A stretch of 64,000 nucleotides of DNA from CAYGWX01 sp964353855 [NCBI: uncultured bacterium] (GCA_964353855.1 CAYGWX010000008.1:4955-68954), one strand, 5' to 3'. Numbered from the stretch's first letter, positions 31,781-41,752 are shown. A program made the numbers and translations. The notes: generated by a model from the letters alone, not told the origin.

Positions 31781-32440
31781 ATGTCTAAACTCCGCAAACC
31801 CCTTTTCTCCGACGGCGCCACCGGCAAGATGGACGAGGAGACCGTGTTCTCCTCCCGCCTGGGAAAATCCTACCGCAAGCGCTACGCCAAGCCCAAACAG
31901 CCCAACTCAGAAAGCCAGAAAGAGTCCAAGGCAACCTTCGCCTGGGCCATCAAGACCTGGCAGAAAGAACTCACGGACGAAGACCGGGAAGCCTGGAGGG
32001 CCTTTGCCAGAAAGAACAAAGACGTAGACCCGTTCACCCTGACCCAGATCAAACCCCCGGCCCATACCCTGTTTCTCCGCTACGCAACCCAGGCCAAGCG
32101 GGCCGGATATCCGGCTCCGAAGAAACCACCACAAGGCCCCAGGCCCCAGCCCCTCAGCTTCACCCTGGTCAAGAAGGGAAAGGGAGTCAAGATTAGCTGG
32201 AAAGCAGAGAAGGAAGGCGTCGTAGAGTTCCGGATGGCCGTCACCCAGCCCTGGGTGAAGCCCTGGCAGACCTGCTATCGGATCCACTCCTACGTCCCCA
32301 TGAAAATCGGAGAGCACTTCGTCAGCCCCTTGGAGCCCGAGAAGAAATACACCTTTCTGGCAAGGGTGCTGAGTCCGGAGGGTCAGGCTGGAATATCTAC
32401 TAAGGGAACCATCGTCCTATATAAGGACGAAGACCAATGA
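31781..32440 (+). CDS. Conserved-looking protein of unknown function with FnIII-like C-terminus
   Basis: A 219-residue basic, Pro-rich protein without a signal peptide. The middle contains ELTDEDREAWRAFARKNKD, a helical segment seen in phage-like or repeat-family small proteins, and the C-terminal 90 residues form alternating strands (GVKISWKAEKEGVVEFRM, KKYTFLARVLSPEGQAG) like a fibronectin type III domain. Base composition returns to the GC-rich norm. Its stop overlaps the next TPR gene start (ATGA), so it is in the TPR operon and not in the AT-rich island. Function unknown. Confidence 0.7.
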   Translation: MSKLRKPLFSDGATGKMDEETVFSSRLGKSYRKRYAKPKQPNSESQKESKATFAWAIKTWQKELTDEDREAWRAFARKNKDVDPFTLTQIKPPAHTLFLRYATQAKRAGYPAPKKPPQGPRPQPLSFTLVKKGKGVKISWKAEKEGVVEFRMAVTQPWVKPWQTCYRIHSYVPMKIGEHFVSPLEPEKKYTFLARVLSPEGQAGISTKGTIVLYKDEDQ

Positions 32441-33375
32441 ACAAACATTGGATAATCAGCTACCTGCTCGGGGGCTTTCTGCTGCTTACAGTCCCGACTT
32501 CTAAAGCGATGACGATATCACCCGCAGAGAAGAAAAGCGAAGCCTATCACCACTACCTACGTGGCCGACACTACGATGTAAAGGGAGCGTACGACAAGGC
32601 TGTAAAAGAACTACGCGAAGCAGCCCGTCTAAACCCCGGTTTTGACCGCGTACACCTAATACTCGGGCAGTCGCTCTTGAATCGGGGAAGCTACAAGGAA
32701 GCCGAGGCCGTTTTGCGGGAGGCCCGGCGAAGGCACCCTGAGGATCCCGCTAACCATGAGCCTCTTGGGAAAGCCCTTGAAAAACAAGGCAAATTGACCG
32801 AAGCCACACGGGAGTATCGAGAAGCCATACGGCTAACTCCCAATTGGGTTTCTGCCCATTACAGCCTCGGCAAGGCGCTCCGCAAACAGAAGAAATACGA
32901 AGAGGCTGAAAAAGAATACCGAGAAGCCCTACGGCTACAGGGCTACCATGATATCTGGATCAACCTTGGGTTGGTTGTTTTGCTTGGGGAGGATGGAAAG
33001 AACAAAAAAGGGCAGGAAGAATTTTACAAAGCCATCAAGAAGGCCAGCACAGTTATGGATGGAGATATCTGGATTGATATGAATTACAAATTTATAATCA
33101 AAAAACAAAGGGAATATCTGGATAAGGAGAATGCGTATCGGGCTGACCTTAGGAATATCGCGAACGAGGCCAAGGATTTCTACATAGCGTCCTCTTTCTT
33201 CGCCTCTTGGGGCCAAAATGAGGAAGCCTTAATGAGTCTGAATACTGCCATTGAAAAGGGATTCGGATTATGGCCCCTCATGACCAAAGATGCCGATTTG
33301 GATGAAATTAGAAAGGAGCCGGAGTTTAAGAAACTCGCCCAGACGGTCAAGGAGCGGTGGGAGATGAAGCAGTGA
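32437..33375 (+). CDS. Secreted or membrane-anchored TPR protein
   Basis: A 312-residue protein with a signal-like N-terminus (ISYLLGGFLLLTVPTSKA). At least four tetratricopeptide repeats follow (AYDKAVKELREAARLNPGF, SYKEAEAVLREARRRHPED, LTEATREYREAIRLTPNW, KYEEAEKEYREALRL). The C-terminal part ends in LMTKDADLDEIRKEPEFKKL, typical of TPR proteins whose last unit caps the array. Probable scaffold in the periplasm. Start overlaps the upstream gene by four bases, stop overlaps the next gene by GTGA. Confidence 0.82.
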   Translation: MNKHWIISYLLGGFLLLTVPTSKAMTISPAEKKSEAYHHYLRGRHYDVKGAYDKAVKELREAARLNPGFDRVHLILGQSLLNRGSYKEAEAVLREARRRHPEDPANHEPLGKALEKQGKLTEATREYREAIRLTPNWVSAHYSLGKALRKQKKYEEAEKEYREALRLQGYHDIWINLGLVVLLGEDGKNKKGQEEFYKAIKKASTVMDGDIWIDMNYKFIIKKQREYLDKENAYRADLRNIANEAKDFYIASSFFASWGQNEEALMSLNTAIEKGFGLWPLMTKDADLDEIRKEPEFKKLAQTVKERWEMKQ

Positions 33376-34148
33376 AAAGGCATCTCTACCCCGCAACCCT
33401 TCTGGCCGCCGTTCTATTTCTCCCGAGCTGCGCGACGATGGCGTTCAGGGAGCATTATGATCGCGGGCTCAGGCTCATGGACCGGGAGAAGTATGAAGAG
33501 GCGCAGAAAGAGCTCCGGGAGGCCGTGCGGCTGAGGCCGATGGACGCATGGGCTCATTATCAATTTGGCGAGGCGATCTGTGAGAGGGGAGGAAATTCCG
33601 AGGGCTTGGGGATAGACGGAGAGGATGGGTACCATGAGTACGAAAAGGCTGCAGATCTCTTTCGCTTGACACTTAAAAGCAAGCCGAACGATATTAAGGC
33701 CCTTTACGGCCTCGGGCTCTCGCTTGGGGGACAGGACAATACCGATTCCGCTGCCGGGACATTCAGGGAGGTCATCAGGCTCAAGCCCGATCACCTTGAC
33801 GCCCACTTCGCCCTGGGACGTATGTATTGGAAGGAAGGGAAGTACGAGGAAGCCGAGAAAACCTGCCGGGCCTGCATCCGATTAGCGCCCAAGAACCCCG
33901 GAGGCTATCTCAACCTCGCTATGATCCTGATGCTTTTTGAGGGAAAATACGAGGAGGCTGAAAAGGCCTACCGGGAAGTTCTCCGCTTAAAACCCAATGA
34001 CATAAATGTCCTCATGGGGCTTGCCGAAAGTCTGGACGCCCAGAAAAGACGCAAGGAAGCCCGCTCCTACTGGGAAAAGGCCTTGAAGCACGCCAAAACG
34101 CAGTGGGAAATAGACCGAACCAAACGTCGCCTAGCGGAACCGGATTGA
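33372..34148 (+). CDS. TPR lipoprotein
   Basis: A 258-residue protein starting at GTG 33372, which overlaps the previous stop (GTGA) and gives the lipoprotein signal RHLYPATLLAAVLFLPSC; an upstream in-frame GTG at 33357 is less likely. TPR units include KYEEAQKELREAVRLRPMD, AAGTFREVIRLKPDHLD and KYEEAEKAYREVLRLKPND. The C-terminus RRLAEPD matches that of the next gene, showing common descent. Likely outer- or inner-membrane-anchored scaffold. Confidence 0.82.
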   Translation: MKRHLYPATLLAAVLFLPSCATMAFREHYDRGLRLMDREKYEEAQKELREAVRLRPMDAWAHYQFGEAICERGGNSEGLGIDGEDGYHEYEKAADLFRLTLKSKPNDIKALYGLGLSLGGQDNTDSAAGTFREVIRLKPDHLDAHFALGRMYWKEGKYEEAEKTCRACIRLAPKNPGGYLNLAMILMLFEGKYEEAEKAYREVLRLKPNDINVLMGLAESLDAQKRRKEARSYWEKALKHAKTQWEIDRTKRRLAEPD

Positions 34149-34158
34149 GGGAGGAGGA

Positions 34159-34947
34159 ATGAAATACGCCTCCCTGGCTTTGCTTCGGCGTCGTTTGCTT
34201 TTACCAGCCCTCACCCTCGGGGGTCTACTCCTTTTCGCCTTACCCGTCCCGACGAGAGCAAGAGATAGTCTCCAGCTGATACTCGACAGCGCAAAGGTTC
34301 ATCTCAAGGAAGGGAAAACCTATCTTCAGCAAGGATATTATTCCCAGGCAGAGAATGAATTCCGTGAGGCGGATCGGTTAAATCCTAACCTGGATAGGGT
34401 TCGACTTTACATCGGGGATGCTCTTAGAGGCCAGCTCATGTATCAGGCGGCGGAGAGGGAGTATCGCGGGATCATCCAGTCTGACCCAAAGGATACCACC
34501 GCGCGCTATCGCCTTGGGGAGATGTTTAAGTGGCAGAGGAAGTTACCTGAGGCGGAACAGGAATATCACGAAGTCATCCGGATGTACCCCGGCGATTATC
34601 TTCCCCACTTCAAACTCGCAGAGGTGCTGAGGTGGGAGGAAAAGTACTCGGAGGCGGGATCGGAATACCGGGAAGCCATCCGTTTGAACCCCCGGATTAA
34701 TGAAGCATATTGGTCTCTTGGTTATATTTTGGAAATGAAAGGTTCCTACGTGGAAGCAGAAACCGTATACCGCGAAAAGCTGCGTTTAACACCTAGTGAC
34801 GAACACTCTGTGATGTATTTAGCTGCCAACTTGGATAAGCAAGGCCGGCGCAAAGAGGCCAGGCCGCTTTGGATACGCGCCTCGAAAAAGTTTAAGTGGG
34901 GAGAACCGAATTATATCATTAAAAAGCGCCTCGCAGAGCCGGATTGA
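34159..34947 (+). CDS. Secreted TPR protein
   Basis: A 262-residue protein with a signal peptide (LLLPALTLGGLLLFALPVPTRA) and at least five TPR units (YYSQAENEFREADRLNPNLD, YQAAEREYRGIIQSDPKD, KYSEAGSEYREAIRLNPRI). It ends KKRLAEPD, like the preceding paralogue. Third of three consecutive TPR genes that probably arose by tandem duplication. It lies 61 bases before hutU; any link to histidine breakdown is unproven. Confidence 0.8.
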   Translation: MKYASLALLRRRLLLPALTLGGLLLFALPVPTRARDSLQLILDSAKVHLKEGKTYLQQGYYSQAENEFREADRLNPNLDRVRLYIGDALRGQLMYQAAEREYRGIIQSDPKDTTARYRLGEMFKWQRKLPEAEQEYHEVIRMYPGDYLPHFKLAEVLRWEEKYSEAGSEYREAIRLNPRINEAYWSLGYILEMKGSYVEAETVYREKLRLTPSDEHSVMYLAANLDKQGRRKEARPLWIRASKKFKWGEPNYIIKKRLAEPD

Positions 34948-35008
34948 GAGCGGAGGGACCAGATAGAGAAAGTAGCGCGGGAAAGAAGATAAATAAGGAG
35001 GCTTGTAA

Positions 35009-36661
35009 ATGACGGCGTATAAACCGATTAAGGCCCCGAGGGGCCTGAAAAAAACCTGTAAGGGCTGGCATCAGGAGGCCGCCCTCCGGATGCTGATGAA
35101 CAATCTGGAGGTCGGGGAGAAACCCGAGGAGCTTATCATCTACGGGGGCTCGGGGAAGGCCGCCCGGAACTGGGACTGTTACCATGCCATCGTGCGCACG
35201 CTCAAGAAGCTGGAGAACGACGAGACCCTCCTGGTACAGTCCGGCAAGCCGGTCGGGGTGTTCCGAACCCACAGCTATGCTCCGAGAGTACTCATTGCCA
35301 ACTCCCTGCTGGTACCGGCCTGGGCCACGGGAGATGAGTTCAGACGGTTAGAAGGCTTAGGGCTCACGATGTACGGCCAGATGACAGCCGGCAGCTGGAT
35401 TTATATCGGGACCCAGGGCATCCTTCAAGGGACCTATGAAACACTGGCCGCCTGCGCGGACAAGCATTTCGGGGGTTCGCTCAAAGGCAAACTCGTGCTC
35501 ACCGCAGGCATGGGCGGCATGGGCGGGGCCCAGCCATTGGCCGTTGTCATGAACGAGGGCATCTGTCTGTGCGTGGAAGTGGACCCCTCGCGCATCAAGC
35601 GACGGCTGGACACACGCTACTGCGATAAGATCACCCATCAGCTGGACGAAGCCCTTAGGTGGGTTGATGAAGCCAAGAAGAAAGGGGAAGCGTTGTCCAT
35701 CGGTTTAGTGGGAAACGCCAGCGAGGTGCACAAGGAGCTCCTCAAGCGGGGAATCATCCCGGATGTGCTCACGGACCAGACCTCGGCCCATGACGAGTTG
35801 AACGGCTACGTGCCCGGTGGGATGAGCTTCGAGGCCGCGCTCGCGTTGCGCAAGCAGGACCCCCAGGCCTATATCAAGGCCTCCTACGAGTCCATGGCCA
35901 GGCACATGGAGGCCATGCTGGGAATGCAGAAGGCCGGGGCCACCTCCTTCGATTACGGGAACAACCTCAGGGGCCAGGCCAGAAAGGCCGGGGTCGTAAA
36001 CGCCTTCGACATCCCGGGATTCGTGCCGGAGTACATCCGGCCCCTGTTCTGCGAAGGCAAGGGGCCGTTCCGCTGGGCCGCGCTTTCCGGGAACCCCAAG
36101 GACATCTGGGCCACGGACGAGACCGTGCTCAAGCTCTTTCCCAAGGACAAACCCCTGGCCCGCTGGATCCGCATGGCGCAGCAACGGGTCGCGTTCCAGG
36201 GCCTGCCCTCGCGGATCTGCTGGCTGGGTTACGGGGAGAGGGACAAGTTCGGGTTAGCCATCAACGACCTGGTGAAGAAGAAGAAAGTCTCCGCGCCCAT
36301 CGTCATCGGCAGAGACCACCTGGACACCGGGTCAGTCGCTTCCCCCAACCGTGAGACCGAGGGGATGAAAGACGGCTCGGACGCCATCGCGGACTGGCCG
36401 GTGCTGAACGCCCTCTTAAACGCGGTCTCAGGAGCATCCTGGGTCTCTGTTCACCACGGCGGGGGAGTGGGCATTGGCTACTCCCTGCACGCCGGGCAGG
36501 TCATCGTGGCCGACGGGACCAAGGAGATGGCTTTGCGTCTTTCAAGGGTCCTCACCAACGACCCCGGGACCGGAGTCGCCCGGCACGCGGACGCGGGATA
36601 CGAGGAAGCCATCCAGGTGGCCAGGAAGAAGAAGGTCAAGATTCCCATGCTTGGGAAATAG
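35009..36661 (+). CDS. hutU: Urocanate hydratase HutU
   Basis: A 550-residue NAD-dependent enzyme converting urocanate to 4-imidazolone-5-propionate. The start region [20 protein letters not shown], the NAD-binding segment [16 protein letters not shown], the conserved [26 protein letters not shown] and [19 protein letters not shown] are all present, and length is normal. A strong AAGGAGG precedes ATG. It begins the second hut block, followed by hutI with its own promoter. Confidence 0.97.
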   Translation: MTAYKPIKAPRGLKKTCKGWHQEAALRMLMNNLEVGEKPEELIIYGGSGKAARNWDCYHAIVRTLKKLENDETLLVQSGKPVGVFRTHSYAPRVLIANSLLVPAWATGDEFRRLEGLGLTMYGQMTAGSWIYIGTQGILQGTYETLAACADKHFGGSLKGKLVLTAGMGGMGGAQPLAVVMNEGICLCVEVDPSRIKRRLDTRYCDKITHQLDEALRWVDEAKKKGEALSIGLVGNASEVHKELLKRGIIPDVLTDQTSAHDELNGYVPGGMSFEAALALRKQDPQAYIKASYESMARHMEAMLGMQKAGATSFDYGNNLRGQARKAGVVNAFDIPGFVPEYIRPLFCEGKGPFRWAALSGNPKDIWATDETVLKLFPKDKPLARWIRMAQQRVAFQGLPSRICWLGYGERDKFGLAINDLVKKKKVSAPIVIGRDHLDTGSVASPNRETEGMKDGSDAIADWPVLNALLNAVSGASWVSVHHGGGVGIGYSLHAGQVIVADGTKEMALRLSRVLTNDPGTGVARHADAGYEEAIQVARKKKVKIPMLGK

Positions 36662-36749
36662 GTCTTATAGGAGGACGCTCAAGGGGAGGTTCGTGCCGCT
36701 CTCCCCGGAGCGTTACCCTTTTGGGATTAAAGATTTACGGCCTTTCTTA

Positions 36750-36778
36750 TTGACTTTTCGGCGCATTTTTGGTATAGT
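36750..36778 (+). promoter_or_regulatory. Promoter of hutI
   Basis: TTGACT, a 17-base spacer and TATAGT (36773-36778), 18 bases before the hutI ATG. Confidence 0.7.
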
Positions 36779-36796
36779 AAAAAGTTCCAATAAGGC

Positions 36797-38026
36797 ATGG
36801 ACATAGACCTCCTCATCCTGCACGCCGCCCAGGTCGCGACCCCGGGTCATGGCTGGACCCTCCGGGTCATCCGGGACGGAGCTGTGGCCGTGGTCGGTGA
36901 AAAGATCGTAGCGGTGGGGACGACCCGTGAAATTTTTCCCAAGGTGAGGGTGACCAGGAAGACCAGGGTCATCGAGGCCAGAGGCAAGGTCGTCGCTCCG
37001 GGTTTCGTGGACCCCCATACCCATGCCGTCTATGCCGGGTCCAGGGCAAGCGAGTTCGCGCAGAGGCTCGAGGGCGTGCCATACATGGAAATCGCCAAAA
37101 AGGGCGGGGGAATCAACTCCACGGTCCGGGTCACCCGAAAGGCTTCGCGGAAGGAGCTTTTCGATTCGGCCAAAGAGCGGCTCGCCCGGATGCTGGCCTG
37201 GGGCACGACCACGGCCGAGGTCAAGAGCGGGTACGGCCTGTCGTTGGAGGCGGAGCTCAAGATGCTGGAGGTCATTCGCGACCTCGCCGGGAAACAGCCC
37301 GTGGAGCTTATCCCCACGTTTCTGGGGGCGCATGAGGTCCCCAAAGAGTATAAGGCCAGACGGGCCGGGTATATAGACCTCCTCCTCCGAAAGATGATTC
37401 CCGAGGTCGGGAAGAAGGTCCTGGCCGAATACTGTGATGTGTTCTGCGAGAAGGGTGTGTTCAGCGTCCCGGAATCCCGGCGCATCCTGCTCCGGGCCCG
37501 AGACTGGGGGATGATCCCCAAGGTGCACGCCGATGAGATCACGCCCTTGGGTGGAGCGGAGTTAGCCGCGGAAGTCGGGGCCGCGTCAGCCGACCACCTG
37601 GTCTATCCCTCGCGCAAAGGGATGGCGGCGATGAAGAAGGCGGGTGTGATTCCGGTCCTCCTGCCCGGAACGAGCTTCTTCTTAAACTCAGATTATGCCC
37701 CGGCACGGGAGATGATCGCGATGGGCCTTCCCGTGGCCCTGGCCACGGATCACAACCCCGGCACCTGCACTCTGGAGGGAATGCCGACGGTCATCGGGCT
37801 GGCCTGCCTGAGGCTCAAGATGACCCCGGATGAGGCTTTGATCGCCTCAACCCGGAACGCGGCCAGGGCCATCCTGAGAGAAGAGGTCATCGGTTCCCTG
37901 GACCCGGGCAAGCAGGCGGATATCCTTCTGCTCGACATCCCGGACTACCGGGAGATCCCCTACCGCTTTGGGACGAACCCGGTGGGCATGGTCATCAAGA
38001 AGGGCCAGGTCGTACACTTCAGGTAA
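36797..38026 (+). CDS. hutI: Imidazolonepropionase HutI
   Basis: A 409-residue amidohydrolase opening imidazolonepropionate to N-formimino-L-glutamate. The metal-binding VDPHTHAVYAGSR, substrate segment GGGINSTVRVTR, TFLGAHEVPKEYK, VHADEITPLGG and ALATDHNPGTCTLEGMP match HutI. It has a dedicated promoter in the gap after hutU and is followed after 17 bases by ftcD, so the two are probably co-transcribed. Confidence 0.97.
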   Translation: MDIDLLILHAAQVATPGHGWTLRVIRDGAVAVVGEKIVAVGTTREIFPKVRVTRKTRVIEARGKVVAPGFVDPHTHAVYAGSRASEFAQRLEGVPYMEIAKKGGGINSTVRVTRKASRKELFDSAKERLARMLAWGTTTAEVKSGYGLSLEAELKMLEVIRDLAGKQPVELIPTFLGAHEVPKEYKARRAGYIDLLLRKMIPEVGKKVLAEYCDVFCEKGVFSVPESRRILLRARDWGMIPKVHADEITPLGGAELAAEVGAASADHLVYPSRKGMAAMKKAGVIPVLLPGTSFFLNSDYAPAREMIAMGLPVALATDHNPGTCTLEGMPTVIGLACLRLKMTPDEALIASTRNAARAILREEVIGSLDPGKQADILLLDIPDYREIPYRFGTNPVGMVIKKGQVVHFR

Positions 38027-38043
38027 ATCTTAAGGGAGGGTTT

Positions 38044-39585
38044 GTGGCCAGGATAGTAGAGTGTGTGCCGAACTTCTCGGAGGGACGGCGGCCGGAAGTG
38101 GTGGAGGCGATTGTGGAGGCGATCGCCGAGGTGGAGGGCGTGCGGGTCCTGGACAAGGAGATGGACAAGGACCACAACCGGGCCGTGGTGACCTTCGTGG
38201 GCGAGCCGGAGCCGGTCAGAAAAGCCGCCTTCGCGGGCTGCGCCAAGGCCTGCGAGCTCATCGACATGAACGCGCACACCGGGGAGCACCCCCGCATCGG
38301 AGCCACGGACGTCATCCCGTTCATCCCGATCTCGGGCGTGAGCATCGAGGAATGCATCGACATGGCCCGGGAGCTCGGGGCGGAGATCTCGGAGAAGCTG
38401 GGCATCCCGGTGTACCTCTACGAGAAGGCCGCCGTGCGGCCGGAGCGGCAGGACCTGGCGTTCATCCGCGAGGGCCAGTACGAGGGCCTCAAGGCGGCCA
38501 TGGCCACGGACCCCGCCCGCCGCCCGGATTTCGGACCGCCCAAGATGCATCCCACGGCCGGGGCCACGGTGGTCGGGGCCCGCGATCCGCTGATCGCTTT
38601 CAATGCCTATCTGAATACCAACGACTTAGAATTAGCCAAGAAGATCGCCCGCCGGGTCCGCTTCCGGGACGGGGGCCTGCGGTTCCTCAAGGCCAACGGC
38701 TTCGCCATCCGCGAGCGGGGCTGCGTGCAGGTCTCGATGAACCTCACCAACTACCTCGGCACCCCGATCCACGACGCCTTCGAGCTCGTCAAGCGCGAGG
38801 CCGAGCGTCACGGACTGGTGGTCACGGACACGGAGATCGTGGGCCTGGTCCCGCTCAATGCCATGATGGACACGGCGGAGTATTACCTGCGCCTGGAGAA
38901 CTTTAAGGGCGAACAGGTGCTGGAGAGCAAGCTCTGGGGCGGGGGAGCCGCCGAGCGGGTGCCGACCCTGTTCTTGGAAGAGGTGTCCTCCAAAGCCCCC
39001 ACGCCGGGCGGAGGCAGCGTCGCCGCTTTATCCGGAGCCCTGTCCGCGGCCCTGGGGTCCATGGTCTGCCGGCTCACCGTAGGGCGGAAGAAATACGCCG
39101 CCGTGGCCGAGGAGCTGAAGCAGGCCCTGAGGCAGACCGAGCGGGCCCGATCCAAGCTGACCAGCGCCATCGAGACCGATGCCCGGGCGTTCGATGCTGT
39201 GATGAAAGCCTCCAGGCTGCCCAAGGAGACCCCGGATGAAATCACGAAGCGGGAGGCCGCCCTCCAGGAAGCGACCAAGAAGGCCGCAGAGGTGCCGCTT
39301 TCGGTCATGGAAGAGGTTCGATCGCTCTTAATCCCGCTCCAGGCGATTGCGGAAAAGGGCAACATCAACTCGGTCTCCGATGCCGGCGTGGCCGCGCTCA
39401 TGGCCCAAGCCGCCTGCGACGGGGCAGGTTTGAATGTGGAAACCAACTTGCCTGCGATCGCGGAGACCGCGTTCAGGCAAGGCCTTCTCTCGCGGGCGTC
39501 CGCGATCAAAGGGGAGGTTCGAACGAGCGTCCAAGGGATCCTGGAAATCGTCCAGGAACGAATGAAGGAGAAAGCGGGGATTTAA
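38044..39585 (+). CDS. ftcD: Fused glutamate formimidoyltransferase / formimidoyl-THF cyclodeaminase
   Basis: A 513-residue bifunctional enzyme. Residues 1-300 are the formimidoyltransferase (ECVPNFSEGRRPEVVEAI, HTGEHPRIGATDVIPFIP, NLTNYLGTPIHDAFELV); residues 310-513 are the cyclodeaminase (APTPGGGSVAALSGALSA). Together they move the formimino group of formiminoglutamate to tetrahydrofolate and release ammonia, giving glutamate and 5,10-methenyl-THF. The fused form is the vertebrate arrangement and occurs in some bacteria. The start is GTG at 38044; the stop abuts the next GTG. It completes the histidine-to-glutamate route in this window. Confidence 0.95.
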   Translation: MARIVECVPNFSEGRRPEVVEAIVEAIAEVEGVRVLDKEMDKDHNRAVVTFVGEPEPVRKAAFAGCAKACELIDMNAHTGEHPRIGATDVIPFIPISGVSIEECIDMARELGAEISEKLGIPVYLYEKAAVRPERQDLAFIREGQYEGLKAAMATDPARRPDFGPPKMHPTAGATVVGARDPLIAFNAYLNTNDLELAKKIARRVRFRDGGLRFLKANGFAIRERGCVQVSMNLTNYLGTPIHDAFELVKREAERHGLVVTDTEIVGLVPLNAMMDTAEYYLRLENFKGEQVLESKLWGGGAAERVPTLFLEEVSSKAPTPGGGSVAALSGALSAALGSMVCRLTVGRKKYAAVAEELKQALRQTERARSKLTSAIETDARAFDAVMKASRLPKETPDEITKREAALQEATKKAAEVPLSVMEEVRSLLIPLQAIAEKGNINSVSDAGVAALMAQAACDGAGLNVETNLPAIAETAFRQGLLSRASAIKGEVRTSVQGILEIVQERMKEKAGI

Positions 39586-40848
39586 GTGAACCCAGAGAAA
39601 GCCTTCGTCAAAGAGGTTCTGGAACAGCCGGAATGGAACGTCGCCCTGGCAGAGCATGCCGAAACCCTGGAGCGAAATCCCAGGGACTTCCGGGCCTGGG
39701 GAGCGATCGGAGACCTCTACACGGAGGCGGGGAAAGGGGATCAGGCTCTCATGGTCTATGAGGAGTTGTTGGGCGGATTGGAGGAGGAGGGCCGTCATCT
39801 CGAGGCCTTGGTCGTGGCCCAGAAGATGTGGCGGGCCAAGCCGCAGAAGGTGGGTCTTCTCAAGCGCATCGGAGAGCTTTACTTGAGGCAGGGGCTGCTC
39901 GTGGGGGGAGTCCACTTCCTATGGCGGTATGCCCTGGAGAAACAGAAAAGGAGACAGCTGGAGCCTTTCCTCAGGACCTGCGACCAAATCGCCCAGGCCT
40001 CGGCCAGCGAGGAGGTTCGCAAGCAGGTCGAATCCCTGAAACGGACCCTGGAGGCGCTTCGAGCGACGATTCCTCCCCGGGGCACGGACGAACCTCACTC
40101 CGTAAAGCCTCTTCCCCCGGAGGCGACCGAGAGAATTAAAGAGCTTCATGCTTTGGGGGCGGAACACTTCCGCAAGGGGTTCTGGGAGACCGCGAGGAAG
40201 ACCTGCGGCAAGATCCTCACGCTCTATCCCTACGACCTGGAAGCCCTCAAGATGCGCCTGGAGATCGGACTCAAGACCCGTGACGAGCAGGAGATCGGAA
40301 CAGCGATTCTCCGGCTCGCCGAAACGCTGCAGGCCATGGGTCAAGGGGCAGAGGCGGAGGAGGCCTTGCGGAAGATCTCGGACAAATACCCCCGGCTTAA
40401 GGAGGTGCGACGGCGGCTGGAGGGCTTCCAGCGGCCGGATGTCGAGGCGGGGTTCACGGCCCTATCCCAGGGGATCGTCCTGCTCGGACACCTCCTGGAC
40501 ACCCTGCCCTTCGACGGCGGAGCGAGCTATCTTGACCTAGGCGTCCTTTACCGCCAGGCCGGGCTCCTGGAGCCGGCCAAGGAGGAATTCCAGCGCGCGA
40601 TGTCGGATCCGCGGGCGAGCCGAAGAGCCCGGGAGGAGCTTTCCCTGCTCGGGGTCTCCGTGGAGGGGGAGCCGGTTCCGGAGACGACGGGGCCGGAGCC
40701 TCAACCTGAGCCCGAGCTCCAGGCCCCCCCAGCCTCCTTTGAGCCTTCCCCCGAGGAGCCTCCCCAGGAGAATGCTCCTGAGGCCGAGGAGGCGCCACCG
40801 CCCCCCAAAAGGGTCCCGGCCATTGACAAACGCATCGGATTCGTGTAA
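39586..40848 (+). CDS. Cytoplasmic TPR protein with proline-rich tail ending KRIGFV
   Basis: A 420-residue protein of helical repeats (AWGAIGDLYTEAGKGDQALM, GLLKRIGELYLRQGLL, KEFQRAMSD-like unit near 330) without a signal peptide. The last 70 residues are Pro/Glu-rich and end PAIDKRIGFV. The TPR protein two genes downstream ends KKRKISYV, so both share a short basic-aromatic C-terminus. It starts at GTG immediately after the ftcD stop. Together with the ExeA-like ATPase and that second TPR protein it may form part of a secretion or pilus-related machine (inference). Confidence 0.78.
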   Translation: MNPEKAFVKEVLEQPEWNVALAEHAETLERNPRDFRAWGAIGDLYTEAGKGDQALMVYEELLGGLEEEGRHLEALVVAQKMWRAKPQKVGLLKRIGELYLRQGLLVGGVHFLWRYALEKQKRRQLEPFLRTCDQIAQASASEEVRKQVESLKRTLEALRATIPPRGTDEPHSVKPLPPEATERIKELHALGAEHFRKGFWETARKTCGKILTLYPYDLEALKMRLEIGLKTRDEQEIGTAILRLAETLQAMGQGAEAEEALRKISDKYPRLKEVRRRLEGFQRPDVEAGFTALSQGIVLLGHLLDTLPFDGGASYLDLGVLYRQAGLLEPAKEEFQRAMSDPRASRRAREELSLLGVSVEGEPVPETTGPEPQPEPELQAPPASFEPSPEEPPQENAPEAEEAPPPPKRVPAIDKRIGFV

Positions 40849-40851
40849 ACT
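40823..40851 (+). promoter_or_regulatory. Promoter within the end of the TPR gene, for the ExeA-like gene
   Basis: TTGACA (inside the TPR coding end), a 17-base spacer and TAAACT; a second TATAAT-like box (40852-40857) follows. Confidence 0.5.
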
Positions 40852-40879
40852 TATAATTTAACTCAGGGGAAAGGGACTC

Positions 40880-41713
40880 ATGGATTACGAGCAGTTTTTC
40901 CATCTCGCAGAAGACCCCTTTGCGAACGTACCGAACAACCGTTTCTTCTACGATAATCCTCAGCACGCCAGAGTCCTGGCCCGGCTGATGCACGCCATCG
41001 CGCGGATGCGGGGCCTGGTCCTCATGGTCGGGGATGTGGGCACGGGGAAGACGATGATGTCCCGCCACCTGCTGGACCGATTGCGCGAGGACGGAACCTA
41101 TGAGACCGCCCTCATCATCCTGACCCACGCCGACTTCTCCTCCCTCTGGCTCCTCAAGAAGATCGCCGCGCTCCTGGGCGTCGAGGAGGTGGGAGAGGAG
41201 AAAGCCCGGGTCGTCTCCCAGATCTGCGAACGTCTCATGCAGATTTACGGGGAAGGCCGGAAAGCCCTGATCATCATCGACGAAGCCAACCTGCTCAGGA
41301 ATCGCGAGGTCCTGGAGGACCTGCGCGGCCTGCTGAACGTGGAGGTGGCCGATGCCCGGCTCATCTCCTTCCTCCTCACGGGACTGCCCGAGATGGAGAA
41401 GAACCTGTTGGGTGATGCGGCCCTCAAGCAGCGGGTGGCCCTGCGCTGCGAGGTCCAGCCGATGAGCCCGGAGACGGTCAAGGGCTACATCAAACACCGC
41501 CTGAAGGTCGCCGGGCGGTCCGAAGACCTCTTCACGGAGAGCGCCCTGGACGCCATCGCCCTTTTCTCCGGGGGGAGCCCCAGGCTGGTAAACGCGATCT
41601 GCGACAACGCCCTCCTGGAGGGATTCCTGGCGGAGAGACCCCTCATCGACCAGACCCTCGTCCAGGAGGTCGCTCAATCCCTGGGCTTAGAAGAAGCCAA
41701 GGCAGGCGCATAG
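40880..41713 (+). CDS. ExeA/GspA-like AAA ATPase
   Basis: A 277-residue ATPase starting YEQFFHLAEDPFANVPNNRF, the family opening. Walker A is VGDVGTGKTMMSRHLL, Walker B ALIIIDEANLL, and the sensor region DARLISFLLTGLPEME. C-terminal segment FSGGSPRLVNAICDNALLEG is also typical. ExeA/GspA-type ATPases help assemble type II secretion or pilus complexes; here no peptidoglycan-binding domain is attached. It lies between two TPR genes and could act with them. Confidence 0.9.
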   Translation: MDYEQFFHLAEDPFANVPNNRFFYDNPQHARVLARLMHAIARMRGLVLMVGDVGTGKTMMSRHLLDRLREDGTYETALIILTHADFSSLWLLKKIAALLGVEEVGEEKARVVSQICERLMQIYGEGRKALIIIDEANLLRNREVLEDLRGLLNVEVADARLISFLLTGLPEMEKNLLGDAALKQRVALRCEVQPMSPETVKGYIKHRLKVAGRSEDLFTESALDAIALFSGGSPRLVNAICDNALLEGFLAERPLIDQTLVQEVAQSLGLEEAKAGA

Positions 41714-41735
41714 TTCCGATGCGATCGGCAGTGGA

Positions 41736-41745
41736 AAGGAGGTGA
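41736..41745 (+). promoter_or_regulatory. Strong Shine-Dalgarno without a canonical start codon
   Basis: AAGGAGGTGA, a perfect anti-16S match. Downstream in frame come GCG, CTT, ACG and GCG; no ATG, GTG or TTG is in frame near it. Confidence 0.7.
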
Positions 41746-41752
41746 GGCGCTT

